DNA of 10,018 bases from Phycisphaeraceae bacterium (GTDB taxonomy: Bacteria; Planctomycetota; Phycisphaerae; Phycisphaerales; UBA1924): NCBI GenBank assembly GCA_009827215.1, contig WUAJ01000071.1:1-10018 (forward strand), written 5' to 3'. The translations under genes and the position numbers were made by a program. The notes under the pieces are model-generated. The model ran no database searches. It was not told where the DNA came from and was given only the letters and a program-made list of their open reading frames with translations. This document shows, piece by piece, positions 1 to 5,508 of the stretch (positions are counted from its first letter, which is position 1; every line of letters starts with the position of its first letter).

Positions 1-37
1 AGGCGTGGGCGGAGAACTCCTCTGCGTCGTGAGCTAA
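1..37 (+). CDS. rpsH: 30S ribosomal protein S8, C-terminal end (partial)
   Basis: Reading from base 2, the frame gives GVGGELLCVVS followed by TAA at 35-37. This matches the conserved S8 C-terminus (a GvGGE(l/v)LC-V(w/s) pattern), and S8 is the expected neighbour directly upstream of L6 in the spc operon. S8 is a primary 16S rRNA-binding protein and, in E. coli, the translational repressor of the spc operon. Only 11 residues are visible, so nothing can be said about the rest of the gene. The identification rests on the short motif plus gene order. Confidence 0.85.
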   Translation, partial: GVGGELLCVVS

Positions 38-69
38 GCGAACAGGAATGAATAAGTCGGCTGGAATCC

Positions 70-87
70 CCGGTCAGTAACCACCGG
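70..87 (+). promoter_or_regulatory. weak hairpin ahead of rplF
   Basis: CCGGT (70-74) and ACCGG (83-87) are perfect inverted repeats around an 8-base loop in the 81-base gap between rpsH and rplF. The rplF ribosome binding site AAAGGA lies at 105-110. A five-pair stem is short enough to occur by chance. It is listed because most later gaps in the cluster contain stronger versions. Confidence 0.25.
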
Positions 88-118
88 ATGACGACGACAG
101 CACGAAAGGAAACGAACA

Positions 119-673
119 ATGTCCCGACTCGGTAAAAAACCAATCCAAGTCCCATCAGGCGTCAAGGTCAACATCGCCGGACGCACGATCTCGGTCGAAG
201 GTCCAAAGGGCTCGTTGAGCTTTGAGCATCGTCCAGAGGTACAGGTTGCTTTCGATGAAGACAGCAAGATGGTCACTGTGAATGTTGAAGAGGAGCTGCT
301 TGCTGCAGATCGTGCGAATCGTGCGTACTGGGGCACCACTCGTTCGATCATCGACAACATGATGGTTGGTGTAACCCAAGGGTACGAGAAGAAGCTGCAG
401 ATCGTCGGTGTCGGTTGGACCGGTACTGTCAACGGCAACAAACTCGCTCTCAAAGTCGGGTATGCGAACACCATCGAGATGCCAATCCCCGAGGGCGTCA
501 CAGTCGTCGCTGAGAAGCAACTTGTAACTGTAACCGGTGCTGACAAGCAAGCAGTTGGGCACTTCGCTGCTTCTGTGCGTGCAAAGAAGAAGCCTGAGCC
601 TTACAACGGCAAGGGTATCAAGTACCTCGACGAGGTCATCACACGCAAGCAGGGTAAGGCATTCGGTAACTAA
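119..673 (+). CDS. rplF: 50S ribosomal protein L6
   Basis: L6 binds 23S rRNA near the GTPase-associated centre and sarcin-ricin loop of the large subunit. The 184-residue product starts MSRLGKKPIQVPSGV, the usual L6 opening, and carries the family C-terminal signature at about residues 160-178 (PYNGKGIKYLDEVITRKQGK), which contacts rRNA. Two repeated L6 folds occupy roughly residues 10-85 and 90-170. The length is slightly above the usual 175-180. The ATG at 119 is supported by AAAGGA at 105-110, about 8 bases upstream. It lies between rpsH and rplR exactly as in the canonical spc operon. Nothing is odd in the coding region. Confidence 0.98.
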   Translation: MSRLGKKPIQVPSGVKVNIAGRTISVEGPKGSLSFEHRPEVQVAFDEDSKMVTVNVEEELLAADRANRAYWGTTRSIIDNMMVGVTQGYEKKLQIVGVGWTGTVNGNKLALKVGYANTIEMPIPEGVTVVAEKQLVTVTGADKQAVGHFAASVRAKKKPEPYNGKGIKYLDEVITRKQGKAFGN

Positions 674-680
674 TCTGAAC

Positions 681-706
681 GGTCGCAAAGATCGCTCGAA
701 GCGATC
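681..706 (+). promoter_or_regulatory. intercistronic hairpin with two alternative 5' arms (rplF-rplR)
   Basis: GATCGC (690-695), loop TCGAA and GCGATC (701-706) form a perfect six-pair stem ending two bases before GAGG (709-712), the rplR ribosome binding site. A second copy of the left arm, GGTCGC (681-686), could pair with the same right arm with one G-U wobble, giving a competing fold. The gap is only 47 bases. Function is inferred from position; the stem is short. Confidence 0.35.
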
Positions 707-720
707 GTGAGGTTGAAGCA

Positions 721-1086
721 ATGAACAAGAATAAAGCTAAACAAGTTCGCCGATTGAAGCGAAAGATCGGAATCCGCAAGCGCGTGATCGGTACCCCCGA
801 GCGTCCACGCCTTGCGATCTACCGCTCGCTCAATCACATGTACGCACAGGTCATCGATGACATGGCTGGGAAGACCATTGTCAGTGCCTCCACTCGTGAT
901 AAGGGTGTGAAGGTTGACAAGTCGACTGGCAATGCCGATGCCGCGAAAGCGGTGGGCTCCGTCCTCGCTGAGCGTGCGAAAGAAGCGGGCATCGAGGCCG
1001 TGGTCTTTGATCGCGGCGGGTTCAAGTACCATGGTCGAGTCAAGGCCTTTGCTGATGCTGCTCGCGAGAGCGGCCTGAAGTTCTAA
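721..1086 (+). CDS. rplR: 50S ribosomal protein L18
   Basis: L18 binds 5S rRNA and with L5 anchors it in the central protuberance. The 121-residue product has the normal length. It opens with a very basic tail (residues 1-28, many Lys/Arg), followed by ERPRLAIYRSLNHMYAQVIDD, and ends with the diagnostic VFDRGGFKYHGRVKAFADAARESGL (about residues 94-119). The start ATG is preceded by GAGG at 709-712 with about 8 bases of spacing. It is 47 bases from rplF and 17 bases from rpsE, consistent with cotranscription. No unusual residues were seen. Confidence 0.98.
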   Translation: MNKNKAKQVRRLKRKIGIRKRVIGTPERPRLAIYRSLNHMYAQVIDDMAGKTIVSASTRDKGVKVDKSTGNADAAKAVGSVLAERAKEAGIEAVVFDRGGFKYHGRVKAFADAARESGLKF

Positions 1087-1103
1087 TCGAAAGAGACACC
1101 ACA

Positions 1104-1847
1104 ATGGCAGAAATGCTCGAAGAATCAAAGTCAATCGAATCGCATACCGTCGGTATCTTCCGCACGGCTGCGACCGTCAAGGGTGGTCGTCGCTTCAGCT
1201 TCGGCGCCTTGGTCGTCTGCGGTGATCGCAACGGAAAGATCGGTTACGGCTACGCAAAGAGCCCCGAAGTTCCTACAGCGATTGAGAAGGCTGAGAAGCA
1301 CGCTCGTCTGAACATGATCTCGTTCCCAATGACTGGAAGCACACTCCCACACGAGACCGTAGGTCGTGCGTGTGCGAGCCGAGTGATCTTGGTCCCGGCT
1401 TCACCTGGTACAGGTGTGGTTGCAGGCGGAACAGTTCGCGCGGTACTCGAAATGGCGGGTATCACCGACTGTCTCACCAAGTCGACCGGATCGAACTCGA
1501 AGATCAACACAGTTCGTGCGATCTTTGATGGTCTGAGCCAACTCCGCACTCGCGAACAGATCGCTGATCTCCGCGGTGTTGAGATCGAAACATCGGATAT
1601 TGAAGAACGCGTCAAGCGTGGTGCTCGATTCATGCCTGCACAGTCTGAAGGCGAGAAAATGGCTGCGCCTGTCAACACCATCGGCCAAGATCGTGGTCGT
1701 GGTGGAGGCCGTGGCGGTCGTGGTGGCGGTCGAGGAGGCCGCGGAGGTCGTGACGGCGGTGGACGCGGCGATGCTGCTGAAGCACCGAAGACCGATGCTC
1801 CTGCAGCAGACGCACCGGCTGAGTCGAGCTCAGAGAACGCAAGCTAA
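1104..1847 (+). CDS. rpsE: 30S ribosomal protein S5 with C-terminal RGG-rich tail
   Basis: S5 sits at the mRNA entry side of the small subunit and affects decoding fidelity. Residues about 12-75 form the N-terminal double-stranded-RNA-binding-type fold (TVKGGRRFSFGALVVCGDRNGKIGYGY), and about 85-150 the C-terminal domain (ILVPASPGTGVVAGGTVRAVLEMAGITDCLTKSTGS). The family usually ends near residue 165-170, but this protein is 247 long. Residues about 197-222 are an Arg-Gly run of RGG/RG motifs, followed by an Ala/Pro/acidic tail to the end. Mixed Arg and Gly codons in the run indicate selection on the protein, not a simple DNA repeat. The frame is intact and closes with TAA at 1845-1847. The start has GAAAG/AGAG about 8-12 bases upstream. 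Confidence 0.97.
   Translation: MAEMLEESKSIESHTVGIFRTAATVKGGRRFSFGALVVCGDRNGKIGYGYAKSPEVPTAIEKAEKHARLNMISFPMTGSTLPHETVGRACASRVILVPASPGTGVVAGGTVRAVLEMAGITDCLTKSTGSNSKINTVRAIFDGLSQLRTREQIADLRGVEIETSDIEERVKRGARFMPAQSEGEKMAAPVNTIGQDRGRGGGRGGRGGGRGGRGGRDGGGRGDAAEAPKTDAPAADAPAESSSENAS
1692..1769 (+). other. RGG-box coding segment in rpsE
   Basis: This stretch encodes residues 197-222 of S5, made almost only of Arg and Gly with a single Asp before its final residue. RGG boxes are low-complexity RNA-binding segments known from eukaryotic proteins and some bacterial RNA helicases and RNA-binding proteins. The repeat is imperfect at DNA level (CGT, CGA, CGC, GGT, GGC, GGA codons all used). That argues against a recent slippage expansion. 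Confidence 0.85.
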
Positions 1848-1864
1848 CCAAACGAAAGACAACA

Positions 1865-1884
1865 GCATGTGCAGGGGCACATGC
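1865..1884 (+). promoter_or_regulatory. perfect 8-bp hairpin between rpsE and rplO
   Basis: GCATGTGC (1865-1872), loop AGGG (1873-1876) and GCACATGC (1877-1884) form a perfect eight-pair stem with a four-base loop. It ends three bases before GGGAG (1888-1892), the rplO ribosome binding site. There is no T-run after it, so it is not an intrinsic terminator. It occupies the 54-base gap where rpmD (L30) lies in many other bacteria. A role in translational control or RNA processing is inferred only from its position. Confidence 0.5.
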
Positions 1885-1901
1885 TCCGGGAGTAACCGGT
1901 C

Positions 1902-2513
1902 ATGATGATTCACGAAGTCACCGCGATGGCGGGTAAGTACAAGCAACGCAAGCGTATCGGCCGTGGTGTCGGTTCGGGCAATGGCAAGACCTCTGGCCGT
2001 GGTCATAAGGGTGCGGGAGCACGCCGTGGCTACTCCAAGCTTTATCAGTTTGAGGGTGGTCAGATGCCGTTCTTCCGTCGTATGCCGAAGTTCGGTTTCA
2101 CCAATGCAAACTTCAAGATCAAGTTCTGGATTGTCAATCTCTCGGCAATCCTTGAGCATGAGGACTTCAAGTCCGGCGGCACAGTCGATCAGAAGTCGCT
2201 CATCAAAGCAGGTCTGGTCCGTGACGAATCCCGTGACCTCAAGATCCTCGGCAACCTCCCTGATGGGATGGATTCTTTGAGCGTGAAGCTCGATGTGAAC
2301 GCCAACCGCGTCACCGCATCAGCTCGCAAGCTTATCGAAGACGCGGGAGGTAAGGTCAACGAACTGGGCACACGCCGTGACCGCATCCGTGGTATCGACC
2401 GAAACTCGGGCGACAACACTCCGAAGAACCTCACGAAGAAGCTCAAGAAGCAAGAGTGGCACCGCAAGCGCGACGAGGCATTCGCTCGCGGCGAGGTGTT
2501 GAAGAAGAAATAA
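1902..2513 (+). CDS. rplO: 50S ribosomal protein L15 with basic C-terminal extension
   Basis: L15 is a large-subunit assembly protein that threads a long basic arm into 23S rRNA. The N-terminal arm is clear: KRIGRGVGSGNGKTSGRGHKG at about residues 17-37, then EGGQMPFFRRMPKFGF at 51-66. The globular domain ends at IEDAGGKVNE (about 145-154), where ordinary L15 stops. Here a further roughly 50 residues follow, rich in Arg/Lys and ending in KKK, for a total of 203 against the usual 145-150. The ATG at 1902 is chosen because GGGAG at 1888-1892 is well spaced (9 bases) and the MMIHEVT opening fits planctomycete L15 as I remember it. ATGs at 1905 and 1926 are alternatives. The gene follows rpsE directly, without rpmD. 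Confidence 0.97.
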   Translation: MMIHEVTAMAGKYKQRKRIGRGVGSGNGKTSGRGHKGAGARRGYSKLYQFEGGQMPFFRRMPKFGFTNANFKIKFWIVNLSAILEHEDFKSGGTVDQKSLIKAGLVRDESRDLKILGNLPDGMDSLSVKLDVNANRVTASARKLIEDAGGKVNELGTRRDRIRGIDRNSGDNTPKNLTKKLKKQEWHRKRDEAFARGEVLKKK

Positions 2514-2668
2514 GGCTCATCGATTCGAAGGGCAGAAAACACGCCGGGGTCGATCAACCGCTGAACGATGGGAATATGATCCCCGATCACGGCTGATCGG
2601 CCCCGTCTTTGATCCTGAGTCGTCGGATGTAAGTGGAAACTGATCTGAGCCAACGGAGTTACTAAAGC
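2514..2668 (+). promoter_or_regulatory. rplO-secY leader with two mutually exclusive stems
   Basis: In this 155-base gap, 2545-2556 can pair with 2594-2605 to form 12 pairs (one G-U wobble, rest Watson-Crick). The same right arm can instead pair locally: CCGATCA (2583-2589), loop CGGC, TGATCGG (2594-2600), a perfect seven-pair hairpin. The two folds exclude each other, as in attenuators and riboswitch expression platforms. A smaller GGGA/TCCC stem (2570-2573 with 2580-2583) lies inside the long one. No T-run follows, so control, if any, would be on translation or RNA stability. The secY ribosome binding site GGAG is at 2655-2658. I saw no convincing promoter here. Confidence 0.45.
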
Positions 2669-4051
2669 ATGATCATCCAGACCATCATGAATGTCTTCCG
2701 GATCCCGGAACTGCGCAACAAGATCCTCTTCACCATCGGGATGCTCGCAGTTTATCGGATCGGTTTCTGGATCCCAGTTCCTGGTGTTGACCAAGGTGCG
2801 TTGACATCATTCTTTGAGCAGCAAGCTGCTTCAGGATCTGCAGCGGGACGACTGTCACAGTATGTCGCGATCTTCTCTGGTGGTTCGTTCGGACAGTCGA
2901 CGATCTTTGGGCTTGGCATTATGCCCTACATCACGGCAGCGATTATCTTCCAACTCTTCCAAGGTGTGTCTCCACAACTCAAGAAGTTAAAAGATGAGGG
3001 ACCGACAGGGTATGCGAAGATCCAGGAATGGACTCGCTACGCAACAGTGGGGCTCTGTCTCGTTCAAGCGGTCGGCTGGTTGACCTACATCACTCGTTCA
3101 GGTCTTGTGTACGAAGCCTGGGCAAACAATCCGCTCTGGTGGGTGATGGGGATCGCGGCACTCACCGCAGGGACCATCTTCCTTATGTGGCTTGGCGAGC
3201 AGATCGATCGTTTCGGGATTGGTAACGGCGTATCTCTCATTATTATGGCTGGGATTCTTACTGGAATGCCTGGCGCGGTCATCAGCGTCATCAGTAACTT
3301 CGATGCCGCAGATCCGAACAAGATGGGCTGGATGGGACTGATCCTCTTGCTCTTCGGATTCGTGCTCGTCGTCGCGGGATCTGTGCTGCTCACGGTTGCT
3401 CAGCGGCGTATCCCTGTGCAACAAGCCAAGCACACACGAGGCAAGCGGACCTTTGGTGGTCAGAAGAGCTACCTCCCGCTGAAGGTAAATCACGGCGGCG
3501 TGATGCCGATTATCTTTGCTTCATCACTGATGATCTTCCCATCGGTTGTATTCAGTGCACTGATGGATCAAGCACAGAATGCTGGTGCAACAGGATGGTG
3601 GGTCGGATTGATCAGTTGGCTCAGCAGCAACTTCCAGATGGGTGCGTACCCATATGTCTTACTCTACATTGTGATGGTGTATTTCTTTAGTTACTTCTGG
3701 ATCACAGTGCAGTTCAATCCTGAAGAGATGTCCAAGCAACTCCGTGATCATGGCTCGTTTATTCCGGGACTGCGTCCAGGACCTCGTACTGCGGAGTACC
3801 TCGAGGCGGTGATGGAACGCATCACCTATGTTGGCGCTGCATTCCTTGCGGTCATCGCAGTGCTCCCGATGGTCGTGAATACTGAACTTAAAGTGGATTT
3901 TGTTGTCTCCCAGTTCTTGGGAGGGACGGGTCTTTTGATCGTGGTTTCAGTCGCGCTGGACTTCCTCCAGCGTGTTGAGGCAAACCTCCTCATGCGGAAC
4001 TACGATGGCTTCCTCGGAGACAGCGATCCAGGAGAAGGCCGAAACCATTGA
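2669..4051 (+). CDS. secY: preprotein translocase subunit SecY
   Basis: SecY is the channel subunit of the SecYEG complex in the inner membrane, through which unfolded secretory and membrane proteins pass. The 460-residue product shows the expected ten hydrophobic helices. Landmarks are the first helix around residues 17-35 ending in RIGFWIPVPGVD, the plug region FSGGSFGQSTIFGLGIMPYI (about 69-88), GIGNGVSLII (183-192), and the cytoplasmic loop RRIPVQQAKHTRGKR (246-260). LRPGPRT (368-374) falls in the last cytoplasmic loop region, and RNYDGFL (443-449) near the C-terminus. The length is typical. The ATG at 2669 has GGAG at 2655-2658. The position after rplO is canonical, but adk, map and infA do not follow. 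Confidence 0.98.
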   Translation: MIIQTIMNVFRIPELRNKILFTIGMLAVYRIGFWIPVPGVDQGALTSFFEQQAASGSAAGRLSQYVAIFSGGSFGQSTIFGLGIMPYITAAIIFQLFQGVSPQLKKLKDEGPTGYAKIQEWTRYATVGLCLVQAVGWLTYITRSGLVYEAWANNPLWWVMGIAALTAGTIFLMWLGEQIDRFGIGNGVSLIIMAGILTGMPGAVISVISNFDAADPNKMGWMGLILLLFGFVLVVAGSVLLTVAQRRIPVQQAKHTRGKRTFGGQKSYLPLKVNHGGVMPIIFASSLMIFPSVVFSALMDQAQNAGATGWWVGLISWLSSNFQMGAYPYVLLYIVMVYFFSYFWITVQFNPEEMSKQLRDHGSFIPGLRPGPRTAEYLEAVMERITYVGAAFLAVIAVLPMVVNTELKVDFVVSQFLGGTGLLIVVSVALDFLQRVEANLLMRNYDGFLGDSDPGEGRNH

Positions 4052-4273
4052 GGATTTTGGCCCTTGTACGGGCGGCAAGATGCGATTTTTTGACCCAAAT
4101 CGGTGATGGATCGCTCTATTTGCAAGGTCTTAGAAACTCGGTGGATGACACACCGATTTGAAGGGCCTAACATCGTGACCCGCGAAATTGCGAGAGCAGT
4201 GCGCGGATTGAAAGCAGAAACCCACCGGATTTCCGGTATCAGACTTCGCCAATGAGCGGCGAGGGAGGACAAG
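4052..4273 (+). promoter_or_regulatory. secY-rpmJ gap with alternative stem-loops and a weak promoter candidate
   Basis: This 222-base gap has no open frame that I can recognise as infA, map or adk. CAAATCGGTG (4096-4105) is a perfect ten-base inverted repeat of CACCGATTTG (4151-4160). The same right arm can also pair with the nearer TCGGTG (4138-4143) to give a six-pair hairpin with a seven-base loop. Two further hairpins follow: ACCGG/CCGGT (4224-4237) and CGCC/GGCG (4247-4261), the latter ending just before the strong ribosome binding site GGGAGGA (4263-4269) of rpmJ. A possible promoter is TTGACC (4090-4095) with TCTATT (4115-4120), but its 19-base spacer is long. Confidence 0.4.
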
Positions 4274-4390
4274 ATGAAAGTATCATCCAGCGTCAAGCGT
4301 CGCTCCAAGGACTGCCAGATCGTTCGCCGTAAGGGCAAAGTCTTTGTGATCAACAAGAAGAACCCTCGTTTCAAGCAGCGTCAAGGCTGA
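4274..4390 (+). CDS. rpmJ: 50S ribosomal protein L36, zinc-ligand-poor form
   Basis: L36 is the smallest large-subunit protein and helps pack 23S rRNA near the factor-binding region. Translating 4274-4390 gives 38 residues: MKVSSSVKRRSKDCQIVRRK, then GKVFVINKKNPRFKQRQG. The length, MKV start and KQRQG end are the family's. The classical L36 zinc knuckle uses C11, C14, C27 and H33. Here those positions are Ser, Cys, Asn and Phe, so only one ligand remains and zinc binding is very unlikely. The DCQIV-R-KG--(Y/F)VI--NPRFK pattern resembles the zinc-free paralogue class (RpmJ2 or C-minus type). The start has GGGAGGA at 4263-4269, the strongest ribosome binding site in the window. Confidence 0.95.
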   Translation: MKVSSSVKRRSKDCQIVRRKGKVFVINKKNPRFKQRQG

Positions 4391-4431
4391 GAAACGGATT
4401 CATTGAACCATCGGCTGCGTCACAGATGATT

Positions 4432-4458
4432 GCAGCATACTGCCCGACATGAGTCGGG
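4432..4458 (+). promoter_or_regulatory. tandem hairpins ahead of rpsM
   Basis: CCCGAC (4443-4448), loop ATGA and GTCGGG (4453-4458) form a perfect six-pair stem ending five bases before AGGAGAA (4464-4470), the rpsM ribosome binding site. Just upstream, GCAG/CTGC (4432-4435 with 4440-4443) can form a small hairpin that abuts it. In E. coli this site, the alpha-operon leader, folds into a pseudoknot bound by S4. No rpsD lies in this cluster, and I cannot show that this is an S4 target. Confidence 0.35.
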
Positions 4459-4474
4459 ATGACAGGAGAAGCCC

Positions 4475-4852
4475 GTGCCCCGTATCGCAGGTGTTGACAT
4501 TCCGGAACGCAAGAAGATCTTCTACTCCTTGCAGTACATCCACGGCATCGGCAACAAGTTTGCTGGTGACATCCTTGAAGAAGCCGGTATCAACCCGGAA
4601 ACCAAGGCTTCCGATCTGTCCGAGACCGAAGTCTCGACTCTGAACTCCATCGTCGATGGTGCATACCTTGTTGAAGGCGCGTTGCGTCGTCAGGTGCAGC
4701 AGAACATCTCGCGTCTGCGTGAGATCCGCTCGTACCGTGGTGATCGCCACCGCGCGGGTCTCCCAACGCGTGGTCAACGCACTCGCTGCAACGCTCGTAC
4801 TCGTAAGGGTAAAAAGCGTACCGTTGCAGGCAAGAAGGGCGTCAAGGGCTAA
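4475..4852 (+). CDS. rpsM: 30S ribosomal protein S13 (GTG start)
   Basis: S13 lies in the head of the small subunit and forms intersubunit bridges, with its C-terminal tail reaching the P-site tRNA. The 125-residue product begins MPRIAGVDIPERKKIFYSLQ and contains the helix-hairpin-helix-like IHGIGNKFAGDIL (22-34). It ends with the family signature RSYRGDRHRAGLPTRGQRTRCNARTRKG (about 85-112) and a Lys-rich tail. It must start at GTG 4475, because the family opens M-RIAGV and no ATG fits. AGGAG at 4464-4468 supports this with six bases of spacing. It follows rpmJ as in the canonical order, and a terminator-like hairpin lies just after it. Confidence 0.97.
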   Translation: MPRIAGVDIPERKKIFYSLQYIHGIGNKFAGDILEEAGINPETKASDLSETEVSTLNSIVDGAYLVEGALRRQVQQNISRLREIRSYRGDRHRAGLPTRGQRTRCNARTRKGKKRTVAGKKGVKG

Positions 4853-4869
4853 AGAGCTTTGTATTTCAT

Positions 4870-4900
4870 GGGTTGTCACCACACAGGTGGCAACCCTTTT
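4870..4900 (+). terminator. intrinsic-terminator-like hairpin between rpsM and rpsK
   Basis: GGGTTGTCACC (4870-4880), loop ACACA (4881-4885) and GGTGGCAACCC (4886-4896) form an 11-pair stem with one G-U wobble. TTTT follows directly at 4897-4900. This is the shape of a Rho-independent terminator with a short U-tract, lying 17 bases after the rpsM stop. It is odd inside an operon: rpsK, rpoA and rplQ follow in the same direction and I see no good promoter between it and rpsK. Partial termination or an RNA-processing/stabilising role are both possible. Confidence 0.6.
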
Positions 4901-4933
4901 CAGTATTTGTGTATCAGACAACTTAGTTCGCAA

Positions 4934-4970
4934 GGTTCCAGCCCAATCATGGGATCCATCAAGTGGAACC
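4934..4970 (+). promoter_or_regulatory. nested stem-loop ahead of rpsK
   Basis: GGTTCCA (4934-4940) pairs perfectly with TGGAACC (4964-4970). Inside it, CCCA/TGGG (4942-4945 with 4950-4953) forms a second small stem. The structure ends three bases before AGGAG (4974-4978), the rpsK ribosome binding site. It may be part of a leader controlling S11 or the downstream rpoA message; function is inferred from position. Confidence 0.35.
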
Positions 4971-4988
4971 GTCAGGAGCGATTGAAAC

Positions 4989-5366
4989 ATGGCAAAGAAG
5001 CAGAAGAAGATCCGCAAGGGCGTCACGCGTGGAATCGCGCATATCAAGGCGACCCACAACAACACTCTCATCACCGTCACCGACACCAACGGCGAAGCGC
5101 TCGCGTGGGACTCCGCTGGAACCATCGGTTTCAAAGGTGCTCGCAAAGCGACCCCATTCGCGGCAACGCGTGCCGGTGAGCAGGTCGGACAGAAGGTCCG
5201 CAAGATGGGCATGAGTGAGATCGAAGTCAAGATCACTGGCGCCGGAGCAGGTCGCGAGAACGCCGTTTCGGGTCTCGCCTCGACTGGTCTTCGTGTGACC
5301 GCGATCGAAGACCACACACCGGTACCTCACAACGGCTGCCGTCCAAAGAAGAAACGCCGCGTCTAA
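4989..5366 (+). CDS. rpsK: 30S ribosomal protein S11
   Basis: S11 is in the platform of the small subunit near the E site and the Shine-Dalgarno duplex. The 125-residue product has the usual length and family landmarks. These are GIAHIKATHNNTLITVTD at about 15-32, SAGTIGFKGARKATPFAA at 42-59, and the C-terminal signature GLRVTAIEDHTPVPHNGCRPKKKRRV (100-125). The ATG at 4989 is supported by AGGAG at 4974-4978, with ten bases of spacing. In many bacteria rpsD (S4) follows; here the next gene is rpoA. The coding sequence is entirely ordinary. Confidence 0.98.
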   Translation: MAKKQKKIRKGVTRGIAHIKATHNNTLITVTDTNGEALAWDSAGTIGFKGARKATPFAATRAGEQVGQKVRKMGMSEIEVKITGAGAGRENAVSGLASTGLRVTAIEDHTPVPHNGCRPKKKRRV

Positions 5367-5378
5367 TCGACCGGCTCA

Positions 5379-5402
5379 GAGCCCCGAGTCCGCTCGGGGT
5401 TT
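5379..5402 (+). terminator. GC-rich hairpin after rpsK, weak terminator
   Basis: CCCCGAG (5382-5388), loop TCCG and CTCGGGG (5393-5399) form a perfect seven-pair stem, followed by only TTTG. The flanking GAG and TTT could extend it with wobble pairs. It lies 15 bases after the rpsK stop. The U-tract is very short, so full termination is doubtful. It could act as a partial terminator or as a 3'-end stabiliser between rpsK and rpoA. Confidence 0.4.
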
Positions 5403-5413
5403 GTCACGAATCG

Positions 5414-5457
5414 TCTTTCGCGGAAAGAAAGAGCGACGCCGACAGCAGCAGGGCGTC
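5414..5457 (+). promoter_or_regulatory. two further hairpins in the rpsK-rpoA gap
   Basis: TCTTTC/GAAAGA (5414-5419 with 5423-5428) has a three-base loop. GACGCC/GGCGTC (5435-5440 with 5452-5457) has an 11-base loop. Both are perfect. With the stem at 5382-5399 they make three consecutive hairpins in the 150 bases before the preferred rpoA start, in the place occupied by rpsD in many bacteria. I see no open frame for S4 here. Confidence 0.3.
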
Positions 5458-5503
5458 AATCTGTGAACCGTGCAAAGAATCAGGACCCCCAAGTCCCTGC
5501 TGC

Positions 5504-5508
5504 GGAGA
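5504..5508 (+). promoter_or_regulatory. ribosome binding site that selects the rpoA start
   Basis: GGAGA lies 8-9 bases before the ATG at 5517. The in-frame GTG at 5463 has only a poor purine stretch upstream. This favours 5517 as the rpoA start. Confidence 0.65.

Noticed and set aside
1576..1905. 109-codon + frame overlapping the 3' part of rpsE
   Set aside because: It is a frame-shifted reading of the RGG-coding segment (Val/Ala-rich). Only its last 12 codons, after rpsE, were considered separately as a possible leader.
4060..4091. GCCC/GGGC stem and T6 run after secY as a terminator
   Set aside because: The stem has only four pairs and the T-run begins 12 bases after it, so it does not have terminator geometry.
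4052..4273. Hidden infA, map or adk fragment between secY and rpmJ
   Set aside because: No frame in the gap gives the IF-1 pattern or any other recognisable domain; the gap looks non-coding.
4400..5317. 305-codon open frame on the - strand opposite rpsM and rpsK
   Set aside because: It is antisense to two conserved ribosomal protein genes, and the product has no recognisable fold or motif.
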